Positions 39,886-48,859 of a stretch of DNA of 64,000 nt are shown piece by piece; the first letter of the stretch is position 1; the number at the start of each line of letters is the position of its first letter. The stretch comes from an uncultured Pirellulaceae bacterium. GTDB taxonomy: Bacteria; Planctomycetota; Planctomycetia; Pirellulales; Pirellulaceae. The stretch lies in assembly GCA_938084685.1 (NCBI GenBank), contig CALKGE010000004.1:1-64000 (forward strand). The letters run 5' to 3'. The position numbers were made by a program, and so were the translations under genes. The notes below the pieces were generated by a model that was not told the DNA's origin, did no database searches, and worked only from the letters and a program-made list of their open reading frames with translations.

Positions 39886-41499
39886 ATGCACATGCCGGAG
39901 ATTCGCATTGTCAGTCAAGTCACGCCTGGTTTCCTCGCCGAATCTGGACGCCCCGGGAATGGATTTACTCGCGACGATGGTCGTTTCGTAGCGTTGACGT
40001 CGTCCTTCGACTTGCTCTACTGGCCAGGCCGTGCAACCTATGACGGCCATCGCCTGCATCATCGTGTTAGTCTCTACGACGCTACTCTGAGCAAGCTGCT
40101 TGGTGTCTTCGACCGTGCTCATTACCCGATCAACGTTATCTCGTTTCATCCGACGCAACCAATCCTGGCGATTGGCACGGGTTCCTACGATGGTGGCTAT
40201 TTGTACGAAGGCGATCTGTGGCTTTGGAACTGGGAATCAGGTGAGATTCGGAGTCTGCTTGGTGAGTCTCGGGAGGTCGTCAATTGCCGATTCGTAAACG
40301 ACAAGAGCCTTGCGTTACTGCTTCGCCCCCGACATGACGACGAATTTAAAGAGGATGAGGAGGATGACTTTGGCGTTTGCGTGGGGCTGACAATTGAAGA
40401 CTTAAGGGATGCAAATGATGCAGGCTACAGTCAGCCCACTGGAGATCCGCGATTGCAGCAACTAACTCCAATTGCCCCGCAACAACTTGGGTTTAGTGTC
40501 GGATCGTCACCAGTACAGTCCTTGTTTCGCGATACTGTCGCGGAGGCTGGGCGACTTGATGAGTTTGCACCCCGTGGACGAGTCTGGGACACGTGCTGGC
40601 TAACGAACCAGAAGATTGCGGTAGTCCACGACGAATGTCATGTAGAGGTTTGGACTACTGACGGGGAACTGCTTCTGAAACAGGAAGGCGAAGGATTCGG
40701 AGTTCAAGTAGTCAATTCGCCCATCAAGCCCCTGGTGCATGTTGTTCGCAGGGCCAACTTTCGCGATCACATGGATGATTGTTCTACCTTGTGGTGGCTT
40801 GATGACGATGGCCTCACACTCGCTTACGATTTTCAGAAAGGTGCTGTGATTTCCGTTGATCGAAATGGCAACTTGCTCTGTCGTGATCCTGGAGACACAG
40901 GAAGAAGACGCGAGCGAGTCGATCAAATACTGCTGCCGAACGCTAAAAACGCGTATTCAGGTGACCTTGGACACTATGATTGCTTCAACCACTATCTCCG
41001 ATTGGACGGGGGTGAGGCTCTCTATTTCTTGCGAGGCACACCAAAGTCCTCCCACGAGAACAAGCAACTCTGCCGAGTATTAGTGGACGGTTCAGTTGAG
41101 ACGGTGATGCCCTGGGATACCAAGCAGTCGCACCTGATGCACCCGATTGCGTGTTGGGGTTCCAATAACTCGATTATCCGGGCGTACTCGGTGTATAACC
41201 CCCACCCCGGAAAAGGGGCCAAGTACATTGAGGCGTGCACTCCTGCAGGTGGTTCCGCATGGAGCCATGAGGTCAGTGCCTTGGTTACATCGATGGTCAT
41301 GATGAACAACGATGTATTGGCTTACGCACTGACCGATGGCTGTCTCGGCTTGTTGGACGCCACTACCGGCGAGTTGTTATACGAAGAGTCAATTGAAATA
41401 GACGGACTGCCCAGCATGATAACTTCCCTCGCTTCACAAGGGCGTCGATTGGCGATGGGGACGGTCGAAGGACGGCTAGTTCTGGCGGAGGTGCATTAA
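39886..41499 (+). CDS. WD40/beta-propeller-like hypothetical protein
   Basis: Single 537-aa ORF with propeller-like phrases (NVISFHPTQPILAIGTGSYDGGYLYEGDLWLWNWESGEI; ALTDGCLGLLDATTGELLYEE). Confidence 0.55.
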   Translation: MHMPEIRIVSQVTPGFLAESGRPGNGFTRDDGRFVALTSSFDLLYWPGRATYDGHRLHHRVSLYDATLSKLLGVFDRAHYPINVISFHPTQPILAIGTGSYDGGYLYEGDLWLWNWESGEIRSLLGESREVVNCRFVNDKSLALLLRPRHDDEFKEDEEDDFGVCVGLTIEDLRDANDAGYSQPTGDPRLQQLTPIAPQQLGFSVGSSPVQSLFRDTVAEAGRLDEFAPRGRVWDTCWLTNQKIAVVHDECHVEVWTTDGELLLKQEGEGFGVQVVNSPIKPLVHVVRRANFRDHMDDCSTLWWLDDDGLTLAYDFQKGAVISVDRNGNLLCRDPGDTGRRRERVDQILLPNAKNAYSGDLGHYDCFNHYLRLDGGEALYFLRGTPKSSHENKQLCRVLVDGSVETVMPWDTKQSHLMHPIACWGSNNSIIRAYSVYNPHPGKGAKYIEACTPAGGSAWSHEVSALVTSMVMMNNDVLAYALTDGCLGLLDATTGELLYEESIEIDGLPSMITSLASQGRRLAMGTVEGRLVLAEVH

Positions 41500-41607
41500 G
41501 TAACGGTTTCTCATACACACGCTGTCGCCACACGTGCCAAGAGTCCCGTGATTTAAGGAGTCTCAACGGGATAACACCACGCAACCGAGCCAGAAACCGT
41601 ACACCGC

Positions 41608-42034
41608 TACCCAATCGCTTCGAGCCAACCGGCAACCGTCGAATGGGCGACGCCCAATTTCTCAGGATCCGGGCAAGGGACTCGAAAACTAACACGGCGT
41701 CATCTCGCTCCGCATCCTCTACGGCTAACTCTATTGCCAGTCTGTCGCCTGGGTCTAGTTCCCAGCCGGATGCGACTTCGTGACGGGTACTAACGATGCC
41801 GTTTCCGTGTTTTTCGACAGCCTTCCTTATGCAGCGCTCTTGGTCATCAAGATTGCCATCCTTGTTCTGCTGGCAGCTTGATACCCGCCAAACGGTTATA
41901 ACTCTCGCGTCGCGTGGGATGTCGTTTAGAGACTTGATACCGTAGTCGGCTGGGTTCGCTGGTTCGGAGTAGCATCCGCGCAGTTCAAGCCTTCTTCTTG
42001 CCGATAGTCGTTCTCGCATGATCGTTCTTGTCAC
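41608..42034 (-). pseudogene. Serine recombinase/resolvase N-terminal domain remnant with HTH-like segment in another frame
   Basis: RVITVWRVSSCQQNKDGNLDDQERCIRKAVEKHG...SGWELDPGDRLAIELAVEDAERDDAVLVFESLARILRN, then another frame DPEKLGVAHSTVAGWLEAIG*. Confidence 0.5.
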
Positions 42035-42134
42035 GTCTCAGGGCGAGTTGTTTGGGGGTACCGCGTAAAAACCACCATCTCAGCTGGTTAAAACGCGACA
42101 GGGCCGAGATAATTGGTCGTATCAGGAGGCTGTT

Positions 42135-42569
<435 letters not shown>

Positions 42570-42572
42570 GCC

Positions 42573-42833
42573 ATGCGCCTTCTGCCGCATCGAATCTATC
42601 TTCTCGCGTTGGAAGGGCGAAAGACTCTTCACGGCAGGCGATTGCCGACGAAGAAAGATGCACGCGAAAAACTGTGTCGGCTGACAGGACAGGATTTCGA
42701 GTTTGATGTTGATGCCTGGAAAGAGTGGATTCGAAACAACCGAAAGGGTCTGTACGGCAATAATCCTGGCCCCAAACGATATACACAATGGCTCGCAGAG
42801 AAAGATGAGAGCAGCGGTGAGGGGAATGACTGA
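42573..42833 (+). CDS. Small hypothetical protein
   Basis: MRLLPHRIYLLALEGRKTLHGRR...TGQDFEFDVDAWKEWIRNNRKGLYG; starts 3 nt after the reconstructed YjbQ stop. Confidence 0.45.
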   Translation: MRLLPHRIYLLALEGRKTLHGRRLPTKKDAREKLCRLTGQDFEFDVDAWKEWIRNNRKGLYGNNPGPKRYTQWLAEKDESSGEGND

Positions 42834-42903
42834 ATAACGTTCTACGTGGTTTGCTCTTGTTACATTGTGCGACAACTTCCCGGCGCTGAGCGTGTCGGAG
42901 GAC

Positions 42904-43005
42904 TTGAGGCAATCGCAGTTCGGTGGCGACAAAGCAAGATGACATCTCTGCAACCAGTTCGTTCATGGCGTAGGTGCCCTGCCATCCAAGCCGTTTCTCT
43001 GTCCA
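42904..43005 (-). pseudogene. Short ArdC-like (DUF1738/zincin-like antirestriction family) fragment
   Basis: WTEKRLGWQGTYAMNELVAEMSSCFVATELRLPQ in the 42466..43056 minus frame resembles the ArdC helix segment; rest of that ORF is unrelated. Confidence 0.4.
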
Positions 43006-43045
43006 GACATACATTAACTTCCAACCTTCCAACCACGAATAATCC

Positions 43046-43180
43046 ATGCAAAACATGCTTGTCAGACTTGTAGTTTTCGCTCTGCTTCCTTCTACACTCT
43101 TCGCTCAGGCCGATGGTACGGTCCAGGCTGTTGATACCGTTGTGGTAATTGCCGAAAACAAAGCCGCAACTAAGCTGGGC
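43046..43180 (+). pseudogene. Truncated duplicate of the N-terminus of the SH3-like/TPR protein at 46446
   Basis: MQNMLVRLVVFALLPSTLFAQADGTVQAVDTVVVIAENKAATKLG vs MKNMIVGLVVFILLPATLVAQVDDTVQAGDTVVVIAEKKAELKVG; close nucleotide match ending near 43176. Confidence 0.7.
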
Positions 43181-43235
43181 AAACCTGAATATCGGCACGA
43201 AGTCTCACAATTTCCATCTGCGCAGAGAAAGTCGT

Positions 43236-44444
43236 TTACTTGTCGGAAGCAACTTTACGAAGCAGCTTTTCCAACGCGGACTCAATCGTTTTCTCACCAG
43301 GGTGGCCGATCCACTTGTGCCGAATAATCCCCTGGTGGTCGATGATGTAAAAAGACGGAGTCGCCGGCGAATTCCATCGTTTGGCGATTGAGCCATCATC
43401 GGCGAAATTACGCCAGTTGAGCTGATTAGCGTCTATCACCTCTTTTAACGCCTCGGGCGTATGCGGCAAGACGTTAACCCCCAGCATCGCAAAAGGCTCG
43501 TCGGCAAGATTCTTTACGAGCGACCGCTCGTGGGGCCAATGCGCCCGTCACGTCAGTCAGTATTCCTGCCAGAAATACAACAGGACAACTTTGCCACGGT
43601 AGTCGGTCAACTTGAACTGACGACCTTCCTGATCCTGCCCCTGAATTTCCGGAGCGACCTTGCCGGTGGAAAGATGGCGGAGCGAATACAACTCGCTGGT
43701 CGCTTTGGCGCTAACCGATGTCTTGAACGGGATATTGGTCACGTCTTCGAACTTGCGCGTTCTTTCGTAAGCCGCTTCCAGACGTTTCACAAATTGCTCC
43801 CGTCCAATTCGTTCCAGTCTTTCGATATACCCCTCGCCGTAAATCGTGGCGTAACGTTTTGCCAACTCCGCGCGATCGCTGGCTAGATCCATCAGCCGCA
43901 GCTGGTTATGCCGCAATTGTGCGACCGCCAGATGAGCCAGGCCCTGTACATCCCGATTTGTGTTTTCTTTGATGGCGGCAATCAGGAATGATTCAAACTC
44001 GGGCCGGTAACTGTACCGCACGCGGTCACAGATCGGCGCCAGTTTTTCGCTCTTGAGGTGATCGCGAAGCAGCAGCTTGACCGCTCGCTCTGTTGAACCG
44101 TCCGAGCTGCCAACCACCAAACTGCCAGGATGGAATTCGGCAATGTTCTGAGCTCGGGAATCAGTCGAAATGATAGATTGTATGGCAGAGCGTATCGCCG
44201 TGAGTGCGATGGGGTCCTCTGGATGCTCGTCAGCAATATCCAGAAACTTCTTTGCGAACTCGTCAAACCGCCGAGCAACAGCCTTACGCTGCTCCACCGT
44301 TTCCGAACGCCTGATTTCGCGCGAGACGATATTGTATTCGCTGATGAGATCGCGATGTTGCTGAGCGGGAGTCGGCGGCTCGTCAGAGTTTGCCGACACG
44401 CTCAAGGAGCATAGCAAGAACAGAAGCAGGGCATGAGTCTTCAT
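43236..44444 (-). CDS. Candidate selenoprotein: secreted TlpA/AhpC-TSA-like thioredoxin-fold protein with UxxU in place of CxxC (402 codons with both TGAs read through)
   Basis: ORF 43557..44444 ends ..GKVVLLYFWQEY-TGA; same frame continues L-T-TGA-RAHWPHERSLVKNLADEPFAMLGVNVLPHTPEALKEVID..NSPATPSFYIIDHQGIIRHKWIGHPGE..*. TGA codons at 43559-43557 and 43550-43548. Confidence 0.75.
43516..43531 (-). promoter_or_regulatory. Candidate bacterial SECIS hairpin
   Basis: Minus strand ACGAGC-GGTC-GCTCGT: perfect 6-bp stem, GGUC apical loop 22 nt after the second TGA and 31 nt after the first. Confidence 0.65.
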
Positions 44445-44690
44445 ATCCTCAGTATAGTTCTGCCTCGCTTCGGCTGCCGTTTGTCAGTGTAAAATTCCGC
44501 TCGGCACATTGAGCAGCTACGCTTCCTGAAAGTATCTCAGAAACGTAATGTTAAGAAATATCGATTTTGAGAATTGAAGCGGTTTCTACGGTGGATAGGG
44601 TTGCATCAAATTCTTCGGCTTTTCCAGTCGTAAAAGCCGATAAAGCTCGTGGACTACTGACATCTACCAATTATTCCATGAGACCTCACT

Positions 44691-46082
44691 GTGAACCAAC
44701 TTGTCAGCTCCTCTGTTTGTGAATCCGTTTACAGCAGAGAGTACCACCCCTCCAGTTCTTTTACAGTTCTGCTCCGGAAACTCGCTGTTTCACTTTGGAT
44801 GCTGCTGGTCCTGCCCTCCATAGTCGTTGGACAGACCGCTGACGAGAACGAGCAACTGATCGACCCCATTTCCGTACGTCTCGCAAATAACCCGAGTGAC
44901 GAGCGGATTGGACTTAAACTTCGGAAATTGAAAGACCAGAATTTCTGCGATTGGTGGCATGACCTTGGCACACTCTACTCCAACCCTGAAGCCCCATTCC
45001 TTCAGGAGGTTAAATTCATTGGACGTTTTCACTATCAGTACGGCCTGGTTGATAGTTCAAACGGTGGGGGAGACGTAAACTACGAAACACCTGAAATGCG
45101 TCGATTCCGATCGGGACTCACATCGAAATTCCTCGACCACTGGGATCTGTATGCGGAGGCTGAGATTTCCGCCGACGACCGTCCCAAGGGGGGGGACATC
45201 GATATACAGTTTAAGCATATGTGGCAATTCAAACTCCATCTCGACGCGAAGAAAGCCTTCGATCTGGATGATTTCGACGGCTTGAAGATTGGCATGGGGT
45301 CGCGCGAAATTAACATGTCTTACGAATGGGTCACCTCATCCAAGCGAATCAAGACGGTCGAACGTACTGCGATCGCCAACAAGATCTGGGCATATAACTC
45401 AGAATTTGCCAATCCAACTGGTGTTTGGTTCATTGCTGATCGCAAGCCATTTACATGGACACTCGGCATCTTCAGTACGACGCAGGACGACTGGATCGCA
45501 CCATTCGCTGACGGTGAGGTCTACTACAGTAATTTGCATTGGAAAATACCTGACGTCCCGGACGGCGAAGAGAAAGATGTGCGCTGGACCATTTTCTATC
45601 AAGACGTCAGTACCGGTGACGAGGTTCTTGCAGGCGGCCTCGATTGGGCAACCGCGCTGTCAATCCAGCGTAAACGAGGGCCTTGGGAATTTCATCTGGA
45701 GGGAATCTTTGGCAACAATGGCGATCAGGCCAACGCAGATCGTGAAGGGGACTTTTGGGGCATTGTCGTCATGCCATCGTTCTGGATTGTTGAAAACAGC
45801 CTGGAAGCCGTCTGTCGGTATCAGTATCAAGGTTCGGATAAGAGCGAGGGAATTCGGCTCAATTCGCGTTACATCCGCCGCGCGGGAACTCGCGACGGCT
45901 TTCCAACGTTAGCCAACGGACGGGGCGACGAACATCACAGCGTTTACATGGGAATCAACAAATTGCTCTGCGGCCACCAGCATAAAATCATGGGCGGTGT
46001 CGAATATGACTCTATTCTGCAGGACGGCAACCAATTACTAAGTGGCTGGTCAGCTTTTGCAGCCTATCGAATGTACTGGTAA
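44691..46082 (+). CDS. Phosphate-selective porin O/P-like outer-membrane protein
   Basis: N-terminal signal; beta-barrel-like sequence with FRSGLTSKFLDHWDLYAEAEIS, GLKIGMGSREINMSYEWVTSSKRIKTVERTAIAN; terminal aromatic residue. Confidence 0.6.
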   Translation: MNQLVSSSVCESVYSREYHPSSSFTVLLRKLAVSLWMLLVLPSIVVGQTADENEQLIDPISVRLANNPSDERIGLKLRKLKDQNFCDWWHDLGTLYSNPEAPFLQEVKFIGRFHYQYGLVDSSNGGGDVNYETPEMRRFRSGLTSKFLDHWDLYAEAEISADDRPKGGDIDIQFKHMWQFKLHLDAKKAFDLDDFDGLKIGMGSREINMSYEWVTSSKRIKTVERTAIANKIWAYNSEFANPTGVWFIADRKPFTWTLGIFSTTQDDWIAPFADGEVYYSNLHWKIPDVPDGEEKDVRWTIFYQDVSTGDEVLAGGLDWATALSIQRKRGPWEFHLEGIFGNNGDQANADREGDFWGIVVMPSFWIVENSLEAVCRYQYQGSDKSEGIRLNSRYIRRAGTRDGFPTLANGRGDEHHSVYMGINKLLCGHQHKIMGGVEYDSILQDGNQLLSGWSAFAAYRMYW

Positions 46083-46236
46083 CTGCTTGTTTTCCAGTAC
46101 AATTTCTAATCTAGTGAGGCAACATCCCGCCTTTTCCCGCCGTCTCATAGTCGACGCTCCGAACTAGTTCTTTTCAGCGGGACGCGCCACCCTGCGGTGG
46201 TCACTCTTTGAACTGACCACTCAAAATGACTATCAA

Positions 46237-46337
46237 TTCCCCATTTTTTTCAAAATTCTTGCCACAACGTGGCGGGTTCTGGGAGTTCTCTGCGAGCTAG
46301 CAGTTAGAGGGGAAACGAACTTGTCCGTTTTTACCCG
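46237..46337. repeat. Intergenic repeat, copy A
   Basis: ttccccattttttt.caaaattcttgccacaacgtggcgggttctgggagttctctgcgagctagcagttagaggggaaacgaacttgtccgtttttaccc. Confidence 0.85.
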
Positions 46338-46445
46338 CAAGCCAATTCAAACACTGGCCTTTGCTCTAAATCAGTAACAACTTGGATGTTAGTTAGCTGA
46401 TGGCACCTGGTCAGTAGATAATTTATCTGCCAACAGGAGTAAATT

Positions 46446-48479
46446 ATGAAAAACATGATTGTCGGACTTGTAGTTTTCATTCTGCTTCCTGCTACACTCG
46501 TCGCTCAAGTCGATGATACGGTGCAAGCTGGTGATACCGTTGTGGTAATTGCCGAAAAGAAAGCCGAACTTAAGGTGGGCACTGAGGTCGTTGGAACTGT
46601 TAGCCGGGGAGATATTCTTCGCGTCAATGACGTCAGTGGCAATTGGTTCCGAGTGAACCAGCAAGGAACCAAGGGCTGGATCAGACAGACAAATGTCATT
46701 CACATCGATAGGGCAATTGTTTTTTTTACCGACGAAATAAAACAGGCCCCCAAGGTGTATCGAAATTTTAGCCATCGAGCCAAGATATCGTATTTCAAAG
46801 GCGAGTACGACAAGGCGATCTCAGATTTCAGCGAAGCAATAAGACTCGAGCCACAAGATTCATCTACTTACTTTAGCCGTGGAATTACATGGAGGCGTCT
46901 AGGAAACACCGACAACGCAATCAAAGATTACTCCGAAGCGATACGACTTAATCCACTAGATCCGTCTGCTTACAATTTGCGAGCAATAGCTTGGAGGCAT
47001 AAGAAAGACTACGACAGAGCAATTGCAGACTTCGGTGAAGCAATACGCCTTAATCGAAAAAGCCCAACTGCTTACTACTATCGAGGACGAACCTGGCATG
47101 ACAAGGGAAGCTACGACAAAGCGATTGCAGACTTCAGCAAAGCAATAGAGCTCGATCCACGAAATCCACTTGCCTACCGTAGCCGAGGCACTACGTGGAG
47201 CTATAAACAGGATTACGCCAAAGCGATCCTGGACTTCGATGAAGCAGTACGTCTAGATCCACAGAATCCGGTTGCTTACTACTATCACGGAAGAACGTGG
47301 CGGGACAAGAACGACGACACCAAAGCGATTCGCGATTTCACTAACGCGATTCGACTCAACCCACGATATTCGGAAGCTTACCGTAGCCGAGGCATTGCGT
47401 GGAGTCACCAGGAGGATTATGCCAAGGCGATTGCAGACTTTGATGAAGCGATACGTCTTACCCCAAAAGATGCGTATGCCTACAGTATGCGAGGCATCGC
47501 ATGGAGACGTAGCCGGGACTACGACAAAGCGATTGCAGACTTCAATGAAGCAGTACGCCTTAATTCACAAGCTCTGAACGCTTACTACTATCGAGGGAGA
47601 ACATGGCGTGACAAAGGTAACTATGACAAAGCGATCCAGGATTTCGATGAAACGATACGTCTTGATCCAAAGTTACCGTCGGCTTACCGCAGCCGAGGCA
47701 TAGCCTGGAGTTACAAAGGAGAGTACGAAAAAGCGATCAAGGATTACAACGAAGCAATACGACTTGATCCAAAAGATTCCTATGCTCTCGGTATGCGAGG
47801 CATTGCGTGGAAGCGAAGTGGGGACTACGACAAAGCGTTCGATGATTATAGCCAGGCAATACAACTTAATCCCCAAAGTGTATCTGCTTACTTTAACCGA
47901 GGCATCGCACGGAATGACATAAAGGACTACACCAATGCAATCCTGGATTTCAGCGAAGTGATACGCCTCAAGCCACAGTTTTCGCCCGCTTACTTCAGTC
48001 GAGGCATCGCCTGGAATGGTAAAGCGGACTACGATAAGGCGATCAACGATTATGGCGAATCTATACGGCTTAACCCAAACCATGCGTCAGCTTACCGTAA
48101 CCGCGGCATTGCCTGGAGACGCAAAGGGGACTTTGACAAGGCGATTATCGATTACACCAAGGCAGTTCAACTCGCTCCAAAAGACGCTGGAACCTACAAC
48201 GCGCTGGCATGGCTCTATGCCACTTGCCCAGATGACCGTTATCGCGACGGAGAGAAGGCCGTTGCAAACGCAGTAAAATCATGCGAACTGACAAACTGGG
48301 AAAGCGATAGTTTTATTAGTACTCTCTGTGCCGCATATGGAGCAAACGCCGAATTCGACAAAGCCATCAAGTGGCTTCAAAAAGCGATTGAGATGGCTCC
48401 CACAGCACATGTCGAATCCCGCAAGAAAATGTTGGTCGCTTTTGAAAACGGCAGGTCTTACCTGGATAAGCCCAATTAG
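46446..48479 (+). CDS. Secreted SH3-like + TPR repeat protein (about 14 TPR units)
   Basis: N-terminal SH3-like segment (VVGTVSRGDILRVNDVSGNWFRVNQQGTKGWI), then 34-aa units such as YDKAIADFSEAIRLNP. Confidence 0.85.
   Translation: MKNMIVGLVVFILLPATLVAQVDDTVQAGDTVVVIAEKKAELKVGTEVVGTVSRGDILRVNDVSGNWFRVNQQGTKGWIRQTNVIHIDRAIVFFTDEIKQAPKVYRNFSHRAKISYFKGEYDKAISDFSEAIRLEPQDSSTYFSRGITWRRLGNTDNAIKDYSEAIRLNPLDPSAYNLRAIAWRHKKDYDRAIADFGEAIRLNRKSPTAYYYRGRTWHDKGSYDKAIADFSKAIELDPRNPLAYRSRGTTWSYKQDYAKAILDFDEAVRLDPQNPVAYYYHGRTWRDKNDDTKAIRDFTNAIRLNPRYSEAYRSRGIAWSHQEDYAKAIADFDEAIRLTPKDAYAYSMRGIAWRRSRDYDKAIADFNEAVRLNSQALNAYYYRGRTWRDKGNYDKAIQDFDETIRLDPKLPSAYRSRGIAWSYKGEYEKAIKDYNEAIRLDPKDSYALGMRGIAWKRSGDYDKAFDDYSQAIQLNPQSVSAYFNRGIARNDIKDYTNAILDFSEVIRLKPQFSPAYFSRGIAWNGKADYDKAINDYGESIRLNPNHASAYRNRGIAWRRKGDFDKAIIDYTKAVQLAPKDAGTYNALAWLYATCPDDRYRDGEKAVANAVKSCELTNWESDSFISTLCAAYGANAEFDKAIKWLQKAIEMAPTAHVESRKKMLVAFENGRSYLDKPN
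46800..48190 (+). repeat. TPR-encoding tandem repeat, 102-nt period
   Basis: About 14 successive 34-aa units, each with AI..L.P. Confidence 0.85.
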
Positions 48480-48661
48480 GCTCAATTGATCCCAGTAGGT
48501 CCCAGAAGCAGTAAATTTCAGGCTCTGCATCACACACTGCCAATCGCTCTTTTATCCCATTGAAAGTGGGAAACCAGCCCCCTCCGCTCGCTCCTTTCGA
48601 CCTTCTCTGGTATCCCGCAGACCATTGGTTCTGAACTTGCGGAAGACCATCGAGGTCATCC

Positions 48662-48764
48662 ATTCCCCATTTTTTTTCCAAAATTCTTGCCACAACGTGG
48701 CGGGTTTTGGGAGTTCTCTGCGAGTTAGCTGTTAGAGAGGAAACGAAATTGTCCGTTTTTACCC
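48662..48764. repeat. Intergenic repeat, copy B
   Basis: attccccattttttttccaaaattcttgccacaacgtggcgggttttgggagttctctgcgagttagctgttagagaggaaacgaaattgtccgtttttaccc; nearly identical to copy A. Confidence 0.85.
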
Positions 48765-48859
48765 AGAAAACAATCAAACAGAGGAAACATTCGCCTGGGC
48801 GCAGGTTCTCTTACTGAGCGGATTTCACGCCCAAAAATAACGTTTTTCTTAAGCAACTC

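Noticed and set aside
43205-43399. Minus ORF 43205..43399 overlapping the selenoprotein gene
   Set aside because: Alternative frame of the thioredoxin-like coding region; no domain of its own.
46389-46775. Minus ORF 128 aa (…HLKFGFLFGNYHNGITSLHR…)
   Set aside because: Antisense of the SH3-like N-terminus; its match at 42860..43198 only reflects the plus-strand duplication.
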